Positions 17,687 to 26,174 of a DNA stretch of 64,000 nucleotides are shown piece by piece. The stretch spans positions 62,001 to 126,000 of the forward strand of contig NZ_LSRE01000012.1 of assembly GCF_001575205.1 (NCBI RefSeq). Direction: 5' to 3'. The position numbers and the translations under genes were made by a program. The notes under the pieces are model-generated. The model was not told where the DNA came from, did no database searches, and saw only the letters and a program-made list of their open reading frames with translations. Source of the DNA: Tsukamurella pseudospumae (GTDB lineage Bacteria > Actinomycetota > Actinomycetes > Mycobacteriales > Mycobacteriaceae). The stretch's first letter is position 1; the number at the start of each line of letters is the position of its first letter.

Positions 17687-18526
17687 CTAGTGGGGTTGCA
17701 AGGGTGCGTCGAACCAGCGCAGCAGCCGGATCGGCGAGTCCGGTTCCGCGGCGGCCAGCGCGGACCAGGCCCGCTGGGCCAGCGCCCGGGCGCGCGCGCC
17801 GACCCAGTTCTGCGGGAGGAGCTCCGGCGGCAGCAGGGGGTCCGGTTCGTGCGCGCGGTCGAACGCCGCGACGAGTCCGACGGTGAGCGCGAGTCGTTCG
17901 GGGTGTGCGGCATGCGGCGCGCGGTCGAGTGCCTCGGCCGCGGTGTCCGCGAGCCGACGGTGCCCGTCGGCCAGATCGTCGAGGGCCCACAGTCGTTGCG
18001 CGGCAGCGGCGCCGCGGGTGCCGCCGATCGCGAGGTCGGTGGTGCTCAAGGTCGTCAGGTAGTCGCTCGCGCCGATGGCGCGGGCGGCGGATCGCAACTC
18101 GTCCTCCCACGCGTGGGCGCAGACGTACAGCCCGCCCTGCACGAGTCCGCCGCCGAGCGCGCGGATCGTCTCGCGGAGGACGCCCCGAGCCTCCCGCTCG
18201 GCCTCCGGCACGGCGAACCCCGCGAGGTGCCACACCCCGTCCCACGGCGCCTCGCCCCGGTCCTGCGCGTACGCGAGATCGATGTGCGCCCGGTCCGGTT
18301 CGATGTCGGCTCGCGTGGCGTCGGTCGCGGTGAGCACGGCGCGGCGCCCCCGACCGGCGACGGTGAACCGGCCCTCCGTCACCAACCGTTTGATGGCGAG
18401 CCGCACCTGCTGATCGCCCATGCCCAGCGCCTCCGCGACCGCGTACAGTTCGCCCGCGTCTATCGTCGCGTCCTCGCGGATCATCGCCTCGATGAGCGCG
18501 CGGGTGGAGATCACTCCGTCAGCCAT
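17687..18526 (-). CDS. PaaX-family transcriptional regulator
   Basis: The 279-residue protein has an N-terminal winged helix (ALIEAMIREDATIDAGELYA, LGMGDQQVRLAIKRLVTEGR) followed by the PaaX core, including WDGVWHLAGFAVPEAERE and, near the end, RLLRWFDAPL. PaaX proteins repress catabolic operons and respond to aryl-CoA esters, but here no phenylacetate genes are present, so the ligand is unknown. It overlaps the preceding oxidoreductase by 16 bp. The inverted repeat in the divergent promoter at 20726-20750 is the natural candidate operator. Confidence 0.8.
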   Translation of the reverse strand: MADGVISTRALIEAMIREDATIDAGELYAVAEALGMGDQQVRLAIKRLVTEGRFTVAGRGRRAVLTATDATRADIEPDRAHIDLAYAQDRGEAPWDGVWHLAGFAVPEAEREARGVLRETIRALGGGLVQGGLYVCAHAWEDELRSAARAIGASDYLTTLSTTDLAIGGTRGAAAAQRLWALDDLADGHRRLADTAAEALDRAPHAAHPERLALTVGLVAAFDRAHEPDPLLPPELLPQNWVGARARALAQRAWSALAAAEPDSPIRLLRWFDAPLQPH

Positions 18527-19665
18527 CCGGCCTCCTCCTCGACGACCACGCGTGTGCCCGGAAACGCTACCGCGAGATCCGCGAACAGCCGCGGACCGTC
18601 GAGCACCGAGTCCGGAGGGTGCACGCCGGGCGTGCGGACGGAGGGGAGCTGCGCCGTCGCGAGTGCCGCCGGGACCCCGGTGACGGCGGCCATGTCGTGC
18701 AGGAGCCGGTCGTCGGTCTCGAGGCGTGCGCAGACCCGGACGGGGCGGCCGTCGACGGTGCCGTCTGCCGCCGCGAAGAACGGCGGGAGGTCGCCCGGGC
18801 CGGGCCGGGCGAATGCTCCCGGTAGGGACCGCAGCACACGGGATCTCGACGGTGGCTCGAGTAGGAGGGCCGCGCCGTCGGGCAGGATGCGGCCGGTGTC
18901 GATGTCCCGCCGGAGCACGTCGAGGTAGGCCGCGGTGGCGGGCCGGAGCAGCATGAGGCAGGCCGACTCACCCGACGGTGCCGCGGTGCGGTGCAGGGTC
19001 ACCGGTTCGGGGTGCCCGACGGTCCAGCCGGTCCCACGACGTCCGCCGGGGAGACGCAGGGTCACGGCGCGCAGCGGGGCGCGATGGACGATCGCGCCAT
19101 CGGAGACCTCGGCGACGGCGCCACTGCACTGGTGCATCCAGTGCACCGCGGCAGCGCCGGCCATCGCGTCCTCCGTCGAAGGCCCCGTGGAGTCGACCGG
19201 CCACGCGGTGTACAGGTGACGGACCCGATCGAGCCGCTGCGCCGCGGCCGCGGCGAGCAGGGTGCTCAGCCCGGGGCTCGCGCCGGCTCCGACGACCGCG
19301 CAGACGCCGGCCGCACGGGCGGCCCCGTCGAGCTCGAGCAGGCGGAGCGTGGGCTCCCAGTCGTCGCAGATGTCCACGTAGTCGGTGCCGGTGTCGATCG
19401 CCGCCTGGAGCACGGCGATGCCGAAGCGGTAGAACGGTCCCACCGTGCTGAGGACCGTGTCGGCGCCGGCGAGTGCGGCGCGGAGCTCGGCCGCGTCGGT
19501 GACGTCGACCCGCCGCGGAACGGCGCGCGGCAGCGCGGTCGCGATCCGCTCCGCGGCCCCGAGGTCGATGTCGCCCACGACGAGCGCGTCGATGCCGGTC
19601 AGTCCCACGAGGGCTCTTGCGGCGCGGGCGCCCATCGCGCCCGCGCCGAGCACGATCACCCTCAC
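18511..19665 (-). CDS. Saccharopine dehydrogenase-like NAD(P)-binding oxidoreductase
   Basis: The 384-residue protein starts at GTG 19665 (GTGA overlap with the upstream hydrolase) and opens with a Rossmann motif, VIVLGAGAMGARAARALVG. Later segments fit the saccharopine dehydrogenase-like superfamily: ADTVLSTVGPFYRFGIAVLQ, TDYVDICDD, VVGAGASPGLSTLLAAAAA. Members include lysine-pathway enzymes and many uncharacterised lipid or amino acid oxidoreductases, so the substrate is open. It lies between a membrane-anchored hydrolase and a PaaX-type regulator and is probably functionally linked to both. Confidence 0.75.
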   Translation of the reverse strand: MRVIVLGAGAMGARAARALVGLTGIDALVVGDIDLGAAERIATALPRAVPRRVDVTDAAELRAALAGADTVLSTVGPFYRFGIAVLQAAIDTGTDYVDICDDWEPTLRLLELDGAARAAGVCAVVGAGASPGLSTLLAAAAAQRLDRVRHLYTAWPVDSTGPSTEDAMAGAAAVHWMHQCSGAVAEVSDGAIVHRAPLRAVTLRLPGGRRGTGWTVGHPEPVTLHRTAAPSGESACLMLLRPATAAYLDVLRRDIDTGRILPDGAALLLEPPSRSRVLRSLPGAFARPGPGDLPPFFAAADGTVDGRPVRVCARLETDDRLLHDMAAVTGVPAALATAQLPSVRTPGVHPPDSVLDGPRLFADLAVAFPGTRVVVEEEAGWLTE

Positions 19666-20723
19666 CGCGCTGTCGCCTGCCGGGCGGCGAAGTCGGTGAG
19701 GGCGTCGAGGTACCCGGGCGCATAGATCTCCCGCGGCGCGAGAACCGCCCCCGCGATGACCCGGGGGTCGTCGCTGCGGTACTCGATGTCGTCGCGGGTG
19801 AGGCTGTGCGTCGCGCCGTGGAAGGTGCGTTCGGTGAGCAGCCCGGGGCGCATGCCGGCGGTGTAGACCCGCGCGGTCTCGGCCGTGTCCACGTTGCGGT
19901 CGGCGTCGCCCAGGAGGAGCAGCGTGGGGACCGCGATCCGCCCGAGGTCGGGCGTGACATCCGCGCGGAAGTTGCGCAGGACGAAGCCGTAGCGGTCCTC
20001 GGTCATGGGCTTGTCGTCGACCTTCGCCGCGAGGTACTCGGGGTAGCTCGCCCCGCGTTCGAGGAGGGCGATGCTCTTCGCGCGGTCGTCGAGGGCTGCG
20101 CGCTTCTGTTCCTCGGACGCGCCGCGGAGGCCGGCGAGGGTGTGGTACACGCCCTGGCGCAGCCAGTTCACCGCCGCGCCGACGAGGATGAGGAAGCGCA
20201 GGTCCGGGCGCTTCGCCGCGATCGGTGGCAGCACCCAGCCGCCCTGACTGACGCCCCACGCGCCCATGCGCGACGGGTCGATCTCCGGCCGCGTCCGTGC
20301 CCAGTCGAGAGCCGCCGCGACCTCGGCGCCGCGGTCCGCGAGGGACTGGTCGAGCCAGTTCCCCGGCGCACCGTCGACCCCGGCCTTGTCCCACGACAGC
20401 GTTGCGTAACCGGCGCGGGAGAGGGCTTCCCAGATCGGCCGGTACGCGTCGTCGCGCGACGCGGTCGCGGCCCCGTCGCCGTGGACGAAGACGACGAGGC
20501 CGTGCCTGCGCGAGCTCCCCTTCGGGGTGGTGAGCACGCCGTCGAGGCGGCCGCCGGTGTGCGCGTCCGGTGTGGTGCCACCCGCGGCGACGGCATCGGT
20601 GACGGGGATGCTCACCCGCTGCTCGTCGAAGGCGAAAGTGTTCGAGACCGCGATCCGTACGCCCAGCGACAGTGCGAGGACGACGACGAGTGCGACGGCG
20701 GCGATCGCCCAATACTTCTTCAT
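19662..20723 (-). CDS. Membrane-anchored alpha/beta hydrolase
   Basis: The 353-residue protein has an N-terminal signal anchor (YWAIAAVALVVVLALSLGVR) and an alpha/beta-hydrolase domain outside the membrane. It shows an oxyanion segment VVFVHGDGAATAS, the nucleophile elbow GAWGVSQGGW (Ser), an acid in LLLLGDADRNVD and a His near the C-terminus (FHGATHSLT). The fold is typical of esterases and acyl-peptidases. It is the first gene of a four-gene unit (hydrolase, oxidoreductase, PaaX regulator, rmlB). The substrate is unknown. Confidence 0.85.
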   Translation of the reverse strand: MKKYWAIAAVALVVVLALSLGVRIAVSNTFAFDEQRVSIPVTDAVAAGGTTPDAHTGGRLDGVLTTPKGSSRRHGLVVFVHGDGAATASRDDAYRPIWEALSRAGYATLSWDKAGVDGAPGNWLDQSLADRGAEVAAALDWARTRPEIDPSRMGAWGVSQGGWVLPPIAAKRPDLRFLILVGAAVNWLRQGVYHTLAGLRGASEEQKRAALDDRAKSIALLERGASYPEYLAAKVDDKPMTEDRYGFVLRNFRADVTPDLGRIAVPTLLLLGDADRNVDTAETARVYTAGMRPGLLTERTFHGATHSLTRDDIEYRSDDPRVIAGAVLAPREIYAPGYLDALTDFAARQATAR

Positions 20724-20725
20724 GA

Positions 20726-20750
20726 AACGATCATATCAACGACGATCGTT
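20726..20750. promoter_or_regulatory. Inverted repeat in the hydrolase/rmlA divergent promoter
   Basis: AACGATC (20726-20732) and GATCGTT (20744-20750) form a perfect 7-bp inverted repeat with an 11-bp spacer in the 65-bp gap. It could be the operator for the PaaX-like regulator. A -10-like TAGAGT (20777-20782) lies 7 nt before the rmlA ATG, suggesting a leaderless rmlA transcript. Confidence 0.5.
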
Positions 20751-20788
20751 AATGAAAAGAGAGTTATGCAGTCCGATAGAGTCGGCTC

Positions 20789-21661
20789 ATGCGAGGGATC
20801 ATCCTGGCCGGCGGGACGGGCAGCAGGCTCCACCCGATCACCGTCGGCGTCAGTAAGCAGCTGCTCCCCGTCTACGACAAGCCGATGATCTACTACCCGC
20901 TCTCCACCTTGATGCTCGCGGGGATCCGGGAGATCCTCGTGGTCACGACGCCGGGCGATGCCGAACAGTTCCGGCGGCTCCTCGGCGACGGCTCCCAGTT
21001 CGGCGTGCGGATCGAGTACGTCGTGCAGCCGAGCCCGGACGGTCTCGCGCAGGCCTTCGTGCTCGGCGCGGACTTCATCGGCGACCAGACGGTCTCGCTG
21101 ATCCTGGGCGACAACATCTTCTACGGCCCGGGCCTCGGCTCGCAGCTGCGGCGGTTCGACGGCATCGAGGGGGGCGCGGTCTTCGCGTACCGGGTCGCGG
21201 ACCCGCGCGCGTACGGGGTCATCGAGTTCGACGGTGCCGGACGTGCGATCGGCTTCGAGGAGAAGCCGGAGCAGCCGCGCTCGCAGTACGCGGTGCCGGG
21301 CCTGTACTTCTACGACCCTTCGGTCGTCGATGTCGCCCGGAACCTGAAGCCCTCGGCGCGCGGCGAATACGAGATCACCGACGTGAACCGGCATTACCTG
21401 GACGAGGGGCGGCTCGCCGTCGAGGTGCTGCCGCGCGGGACCGCGTGGCTGGACACGGGCACCTTCGACGCCCTCGCCGACGCCACGGGGTACGTACGCG
21501 CGGTGGAACAGCGGCAGGGCACCAAGATCGGCGCGCCCGAGGAGGTCGCGTGGCGCAACGGCTTCATCGACGATGCGCAGCTGCTCGCCCACGCCGATCG
21601 GCTCGCCAAGTCGGGCTACGGCGGCTACCTGCGCGGACTGCTCGACGAGGCGGCGCGATGA
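20789..21661 (+). CDS. rmlA: Glucose-1-phosphate thymidylyltransferase RmlA
   Basis: The 290-residue nucleotidyltransferase begins with the canonical [20 protein letters not shown] and [20 protein letters not shown]. It also carries [30 protein letters not shown] and [13 protein letters not shown]. It condenses dTTP and glucose-1-phosphate to dTDP-glucose, the first step of dTDP-rhamnose synthesis. It overlaps rmlC by ATGA, and a leaderless start is likely (no ribosome-binding site; -10-like element 7 nt upstream). Confidence 0.97.
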   Translation: MRGIILAGGTGSRLHPITVGVSKQLLPVYDKPMIYYPLSTLMLAGIREILVVTTPGDAEQFRRLLGDGSQFGVRIEYVVQPSPDGLAQAFVLGADFIGDQTVSLILGDNIFYGPGLGSQLRRFDGIEGGAVFAYRVADPRAYGVIEFDGAGRAIGFEEKPEQPRSQYAVPGLYFYDPSVVDVARNLKPSARGEYEITDVNRHYLDEGRLAVEVLPRGTAWLDTGTFDALADATGYVRAVEQRQGTKIGAPEEVAWRNGFIDDAQLLAHADRLAKSGYGGYLRGLLDEAAR

Positions 21662-22227
21662 ACGTGCGCGAGTTGTCGATCGCCGGCGCGTTCGTGCTCG
21701 ATCCGATCGTCCGACCCGATGAGCGCGGCGAATTCTTCGAGCTGTTCAAGGGATCGGCGTTCCGTGCGGCCACGGGACACGAACTCGTGGTCGCTCAGAC
21801 CAACGTGTCCGTCAACCGCGTGGGCGCGGTGCGTGGCATCCACTACGCGGATGTCCCTCCGGGGCAGGCGAAACTGGTCGCGTGCCTGCACGGCGCGGTC
21901 CTCGACGTGATCGTCGACCTGCGGGTCGGATCGCCCACGTTCGGCGTGGTGGAGACGGTGCGCCTGGACGACGAGGGGCATCGCACGGTGTACCTCACGG
22001 AGGGACTCGGGCACGGCTTCTGTGCGCTGACCGACGGTGCCGTGGTCGCGTATCACGTGTCCTCCGAGTATAACCCGTCCGCCGAGCACGGGGTCGATCC
22101 GCTGGATCCGGACCTCGCGATCGACTGGCCGAGCGAGGTCCCGCCGATCCTGTCCGAGAAGGACACGGCTGCACCGTCGCTCGCCGAGGCCCTGGCCGCC
22201 GGTGCGCTCCCGCGCTGGCACGGCTGA
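21658..22227 (+). CDS. rmlC: dTDP-4-dehydrorhamnose 3,5-epimerase RmlC
   Basis: The 189-residue cupin-fold epimerase contains [37 protein letters not shown] (catalytic His in RGIHY), [27 protein letters not shown], and [20 protein letters not shown]. It epimerises dTDP-4-keto-6-deoxyglucose at C3 and C5. It is coupled to rmlA by a 4-bp overlap and ends 1 bp from the oppositely oriented sigma factor gene. Confidence 0.95.
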   Translation: MNVRELSIAGAFVLDPIVRPDERGEFFELFKGSAFRAATGHELVVAQTNVSVNRVGAVRGIHYADVPPGQAKLVACLHGAVLDVIVDLRVGSPTFGVVETVRLDDEGHRTVYLTEGLGHGFCALTDGAVVAYHVSSEYNPSAEHGVDPLDPDLAIDWPSEVPPILSEKDTAAPSLAEALAAGALPRWHG

Positions 22228-22228
22228 A

Positions 22229-23497
22229 TCAGCCCGGTTCCGAACGGTTCTCCCGCGCTCGACGCTCGAGCAGCGCGCGTTCACCCTCGTTGCGGGTGGA
22301 TCGGGCGGCATCGTCGAACCGCTCGGCGGCCTCGGCGTGCCGCCCGGCCCGTTCCAGGAGGTCTCCGCGGACGCTCGGCAGGAGCGGGGAATCACCGAGC
22401 GCGCCCGGATCGACGGCGTCCAGGACGGCCAGACCCGCCTCCGGTCCGCGGGCGCGTCCGTGCGCCACGGCACGGTTCACCTCGACGACGGGGCCGGGCG
22501 CCGCCTCGGCGAGCGCGTCGTACAGCGCTGCGATCCGCGCCCAATCCGTCTCGCCGGGAGCTCCGGCGCGAGCGTGCTGCGCGGCGATCTCCGCCTGGAG
22601 GAAGTACCGACCCACCGGGATGCCCCGCGCAGCCAGGGATTCTGCGCGCCCGAGCGCGGCGAGGCCCCGTCGGATCAGCAGGGCGTCCCACCTACTCCGG
22701 TCCTGGTCGTCGAGCAGGACCGGCGCACCGTCGGAGTCCGTGCGCGCGTCGAGGCGCGAGCCCTGGAGTTCGAGCAGTGCCTGCAGGCCGTGGGTCTCGG
22801 GCTCGTCCGGCGCGAGCCCGGCGAGCATCCGCGCGAGCCGGATGCCCTCGCGAGCCAGTTCCGGCCTCATCCAGTCGTCGCCGGCAGTGGCCGTGTAGCC
22901 CTCGGTGAAGATCAGGTAGATCACGGCCATCACATCGTCGAGGCGGCGGGTGCGCTCCTCGCCGGTGGGCAGCTCGAACTCCGCGCGTGCGGTGGTCAAG
23001 GTCTTCTTCGCGCGTGAGATCCGTTGCCCCATGGTCTTCTCCGGAACCAGGAAGCCGCGGGCGATCTCGGCCGTGGTGAGGCCGCCCACCACGCGGAGCG
23101 TCAGCGCCGCGCGCGACTCCGGGGTGAGCGCGGGGTGGCAGGAGAGGAAGATCAGGCGCAGCGCGTCGTCCTCGATGAAGTCGACCTGCGCGTCGAGGTC
23201 GGGCATACCGTCGTCCTCCCGCAAGCCGTGGCCGAGCTCCTCGGTCTTGCGGCGCAGCGTCTCCGCGCGGCGGATCGAGTCGATGCCGCGGCGCTTGGCG
23301 GTGGTCATGAGCCACGCTGCCGGGTTGCTCGGGACCCCGGTCGCGGGCCACTGCTCCAGCGCGGCGACCAGCGCGTCCTGCGCGAGGTCCTCCGCGAGCT
23401 GGATACTGCGGGTCATGCGGGTCAGCGCGCCGACGAGGCGCGTCGACTCGGCCCGCCACGTGGCGGTGATCGCTTCGGCGGTGGTCCCGGCTGGCAC
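22229..23497 (-). CDS. ECF sigma factor, ECF42-type with C-terminal extension
   Basis: The 422-residue protein has sigma region 2 (LAEDLAQDALVAALEQWPAT, PAAWLMTTAKRRGIDSIRR) and region 4 (RAALTLRVVGGLTTAEIARG, VPEKTMGQRISRAKKTL). A roughly 220-residue helical C-terminal extension follows (for example LLELQGSRLDAR, ALYDALAEAAPGPVVEVNRA, AAERFDDAA). This extension and the adjacent DGPF-family gene define the ECF42 group. These sigma factors have no obvious anti-sigma factor, and the C-terminal domain is required for activity. It starts at GTG 23497, 48 bp after the DGPF gene, and is probably co-transcribed with it. Confidence 0.9.
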   Translation of the reverse strand: MPAGTTAEAITATWRAESTRLVGALTRMTRSIQLAEDLAQDALVAALEQWPATGVPSNPAAWLMTTAKRRGIDSIRRAETLRRKTEELGHGLREDDGMPDLDAQVDFIEDDALRLIFLSCHPALTPESRAALTLRVVGGLTTAEIARGFLVPEKTMGQRISRAKKTLTTARAEFELPTGEERTRRLDDVMAVIYLIFTEGYTATAGDDWMRPELAREGIRLARMLAGLAPDEPETHGLQALLELQGSRLDARTDSDGAPVLLDDQDRSRWDALLIRRGLAALGRAESLAARGIPVGRYFLQAEIAAQHARAGAPGETDWARIAALYDALAEAAPGPVVEVNRAVAHGRARGPEAGLAVLDAVDPGALGDSPLLPSVRGDLLERAGRHAEAAERFDDAARSTRNEGERALLERRARENRSEPG

Positions 23498-23545
23498 TCG
23501 ACCAGCGTAGGCGGGAGCACCGCCGAAGCGTCGGTGGACGGGCCG

Positions 23546-23929
23546 TCAGGCGTCCGCCGGAGTCGGCGGCTCGTCCGAGATCTGCCGCAGTGTGGAGACC
23601 ATGTTCAGCTCGGGCCAGTGGGTGGCGTGCAGTTGCGCGAACTCCTCCGAGGCGACGATCGCCTCCTCGAGGGTGTCGTACTGCAGCAAGGACCAGCCGC
23701 CGACGATCTCCTTCGACTCGGCGTAGGGGCCGTCGACTCGGGTGATCTCGCCCTTGCGGACGACGAAGTTCACCGCGTCCTCCGTGCCGTACAGACCGCC
23801 GCCGTCGAGGAAGTGGCCCTTGGCGGCCTGCTCCCCGATGTAGACGTCCATCGCGTCGAAGAGCGCCTGGGGCGGCGCGCCGACCTCGGGGCCCTCAGCC
23901 ATCCGTACGAATCCCATGAAACGAGGCAT
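23546..23929 (-). CDS. DGPF/YCII-family protein, ECF42 partner
   Basis: The 127-residue protein contains the family signature KGEITRVDGPYAESKEIVGG followed by WSLLQYDTLEEAIVASEEF. DGPF proteins are dimeric alpha-beta barrels of unknown biochemical role, nearly always encoded beside ECF42 sigma factors and transcribed from an ECF42-dependent promoter. ATG 23929 is chosen because GAGAAGGA precedes it by 8 bp; longer in-frame starts would run through the promoter. The promoter at 23978-24003 fits the ECF42 consensus. Confidence 0.88.
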   Translation of the reverse strand: MPRFMGFVRMAEGPEVGAPPQALFDAMDVYIGEQAAKGHFLDGGGLYGTEDAVNFVVRKGEITRVDGPYAESKEIVGGWSLLQYDTLEEAIVASEEFAQLHATHWPELNMVSTLRQISDEPPTPADA

Positions 23930-23977
23930 GTCGATCAGTCCTTCTCTGTGGTGGGTGGAGCGTGTCTCACCCGTACG

Positions 23978-24003
23978 TCGAACGGGGCGACCCCGCTTCG
24001 ACA
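23978..24003 (-). promoter_or_regulatory. ECF42-type promoter of the DGPF-sigma operon
   Basis: On the minus strand TGTCGA (24003-23998) is followed after 17 bp by CGA (23980-23978), matching the TGTCGA / CGA bipartite promoter reported for ECF42 sigma factors. The start codon is about 49 bp further down. It indicates a self-activating circuit. Confidence 0.7.
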
Positions 24004-24056
24004 TCATCCCCACAGAAAGTTTTCCGCGATCGGCGAACATGCCGATCCGACCGATG

Positions 24057-25424
24057 TCAGAGTGCGGTGAGGACGGGCAGCGGCGGTAGCGAGGTCTCGT
24101 ACAGCCATGCCCGCCACAGCTCGCGGAGCGGCTCCGAGCTGTGTTTCGCGGCCAGGGTCACGAAATCGTCGGTGGAGACCGACTGGTGCGCGTACTCGGA
24201 GGTCCACTCGTGCAGCAGGGAGAAGAACGCCGGATCGCCCAGCGCGACGCGCAGCGCGTGCACGGTCAGCGCGCCACGCTTGTAGACCCGGTCGTCGAAC
24301 ATCAGGTCCGGGCCCGGATCGCCGACGACGATGTCCGTGGGCGACGCCGCCAGCTTCGCGTAGTACCGCGCCGCCATCTGCTGGGTGGTGGCCTCGCCGC
24401 ACTCCTGGGCCCACAGCCACTCGGAGTAGCAGGCGAAGCCCTCGTGCAGCCAGATGTCCTTCCACCGGGTCAGCGTCAGGGAGTTGCCGAACCACTGGTG
24501 GGCCAGTTCGTGCGCCACGAGCCGTTCGGCGTGCCGCGTACCGTCGCAGTGGTTGGCCCCGAAGATCGAGACGGTCTGGGCCTCGACGGGGATCTCCAGC
24601 GTGTCGTCGGTGACGACGACGGTGTACTCCGGGAACGGGTACGGGCCGAACCAACGGGTGAAGGCGCGCATGATGCGCTCCTGGTTGCCGAAGCTGCGCT
24701 GGAAGTCGGACGTCAGGCGTGCGGGGACGGCGGCCCGGATCGGCACCGGCTTGTCGGCGACCTTGAGCAGGTCGTACGCGCCGATCTGGATGGTGGCCAG
24801 GTACGACGCCATCGGCGCGGCCTGCTCGTAGACCCAGGTCGTGTGCGCGGCCGAGACCTTCCGGGAGACCAGCTTTCCGTTGGACACCACACGGTAGGGG
24901 GAGTCGGTGGTGATGGTGATGCGGTACGAGGCCTTGGACGCCGGATGGTCGTCGCAGGGGAACCACGACGGTGCGCCACTCGGCTGCGAGGCGACGATCA
25001 CGCCCTCCGACAGCTCCTCCCAGCCGACCTCACCCCAGGTGGAACGGATCGGGCGGGGCGTGCCCGCGTACCGGATCGAGATCGTCATCGCCGCGCCGGC
25101 GGGGACCTCGTTCGCCAGGGTGAGTTCGAGTTTGCCGCCGCGCTGCGCGTACCGCTGCGGGCGGCGACCGTTGACCGAGATCTTCGACGCGGTGAGGGCG
25201 TCCGACAGGTCGAGGGAGAACCGCTTGAGCGGCTCGGAGGCCGTCGCGGTGATCTCAGCCTTACCGTCCAGCCGGTTGCTCTCGACCTTGTAGGTCAGCT
25301 CCAGGGCGTACCGCGACACCCGGTAGCCCGGATTACCGTGGCCGGGGATGTACGGATCCACTGCGCGCGCGTGCTGCGGATTCGGTGCGGCGACGAGCTT
25401 CGGGCCGACCGATTTGCGCACCAC
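24057..25424 (-). CDS. M1-family metallo-aminopeptidase
   Basis: The protein of about 455 residues is of the M1 (gluzincin) family, with the zinc site HELAHQWFGNSLTLTRWKD and, after the usual spacing, the third ligand in WLHEGFACYSEWLW. An N-terminal beta domain precedes it (YALELTYKVESNRLDGKAEI, SGAPSWFPCDDHP). It has no signal peptide and lacks the ERAP1-like C-terminal domain, so it is the short mycobacterial type. GAAAGGAA directly abuts GTG 25433, so I favour GTG 25424, nine bases further on. It presumably trims peptides in the cytoplasm. Confidence 0.9.
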   Translation of the reverse strand: MVRKSVGPKLVAAPNPQHARAVDPYIPGHGNPGYRVSRYALELTYKVESNRLDGKAEITATASEPLKRFSLDLSDALTASKISVNGRRPQRYAQRGGKLELTLANEVPAGAAMTISIRYAGTPRPIRSTWGEVGWEELSEGVIVASQPSGAPSWFPCDDHPASKASYRITITTDSPYRVVSNGKLVSRKVSAAHTTWVYEQAAPMASYLATIQIGAYDLLKVADKPVPIRAAVPARLTSDFQRSFGNQERIMRAFTRWFGPYPFPEYTVVVTDDTLEIPVEAQTVSIFGANHCDGTRHAERLVAHELAHQWFGNSLTLTRWKDIWLHEGFACYSEWLWAQECGEATTQQMAARYYAKLAASPTDIVVGDPGPDLMFDDRVYKRGALTVHALRVALGDPAFFSLLHEWTSEYAHQSVSTDDFVTLAAKHSSEPLRELWRAWLYETSLPPLPVLTAL

Positions 25425-25457
25425 GGATCGCACTTCCTTTCGCTGGGGTTCGGGTGA

Positions 25458-25934
25458 TCACCTTACCGGCTTGAGCAGCGTCACGGTCGCGACGCCGCCG
25501 TGCGGCGGGGGCTCCGGGTCGGAGACCGCGTACCCCGCGCGCTCGTACGTCCGGATGTTGCGTTCGCTGCCCGCGCCGGTGAACATGACGAACTCCTCGG
25601 TGCCCTGCGGGGCGAGGGATTCCATGAGGGCGATCAGCTCCGAGCCGAGCCCGCGTCCGGCGAGGTCCGGTGCGACCATCACGCGACCGATGTGCCAGCG
25701 GTGCTCGGCCTCAGCCCGGCCGCGGACCGCACCGATCAGCCGACCGTCGAGCCGCATCACGAAGGTCGCCCACTGGGACGCCCACCGCAGGATGTCGTCG
25801 TGCGTCTCGGTGAGCGGCGGGATGTCGAGGCTGTCGTTCGCGATCGCCTCCTGCACCCAGCAGCACCGCTGCAGCACGAGCAGCTCCGCCACGTCGCTCG
25901 GCTGGAACGGGGTGATCTCGAGCCCGTCGCTCAC
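25458..25934 (-). CDS. GNAT-family N-acetyltransferase
   Basis: The 158-residue GNAT protein contains the acetyl-CoA-binding region HIGRVMVAPDLAGRGLGSEL (RxxGxG/A pattern) and the C-terminal SERNIRTYERAGYAVSD. GTG 25934 is preceded by GAAAGG at 6-bp spacing. The substrate is unknown. It ends 24 bp before the peptidase gene region and is transcribed in the same direction. Confidence 0.88.
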   Translation of the reverse strand: MSDGLEITPFQPSDVAELLVLQRCCWVQEAIANDSLDIPPLTETHDDILRWASQWATFVMRLDGRLIGAVRGRAEAEHRWHIGRVMVAPDLAGRGLGSELIALMESLAPQGTEEFVMFTGAGSERNIRTYERAGYAVSDPEPPPHGGVATVTLLKPVR

Positions 25935-26067
25935 GGGAGACCTTTCGTCGGGGGTGTCGCGGACCACAGTAGTGGGCGGCGACGTCACCGTCCGCCGCGG
26001 AGGGCCGTGACGACGGCGGCGAGGGTGGCCTGCGGTGGGGCGCCGATCGTGAGGGACGCGGCAAGAT
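25935..26067. other. Intergenic spacer upstream of the GNAT gene
   Basis: This GC-rich stretch shows no convincing gene. A short minus-strand frame crosses it and the adjacent repeat, but its sequence simply reflects the repeat. The GNAT promoter should lie here; I could not identify a clear -10/-35 pair. Confidence 0.4.
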
Positions 26068-26137
26068 CCTCTGCACACAGCAGAAATCTCCGCTCGCCTC
26101 GCGGATTCACGAGGGGAGCGGAGATATCTGCGGGGAG
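26068..26137. repeat. Dispersed hairpin repeat, copy A
   Basis: This 70-bp element resembles copy B at 45566-45634 along its whole length; both share CGCGGATTC in the loop and TATCTGCGGGGA at the right end. Its core is a hairpin: ATCTCCGCTC (from 26086) pairs with GAGCGGAGAT (to 26125), with an inner CCTCG/CGAGG stem. It lies between the NRPS-like gene's end and the GNAT gene's upstream region. It looks like a REP-type or miniature palindromic element. Confidence 0.8.
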
Positions 26138-26174
26138 CGGAGACGTCGACGGGCGCCGTCCGGCCCGGGACCGG

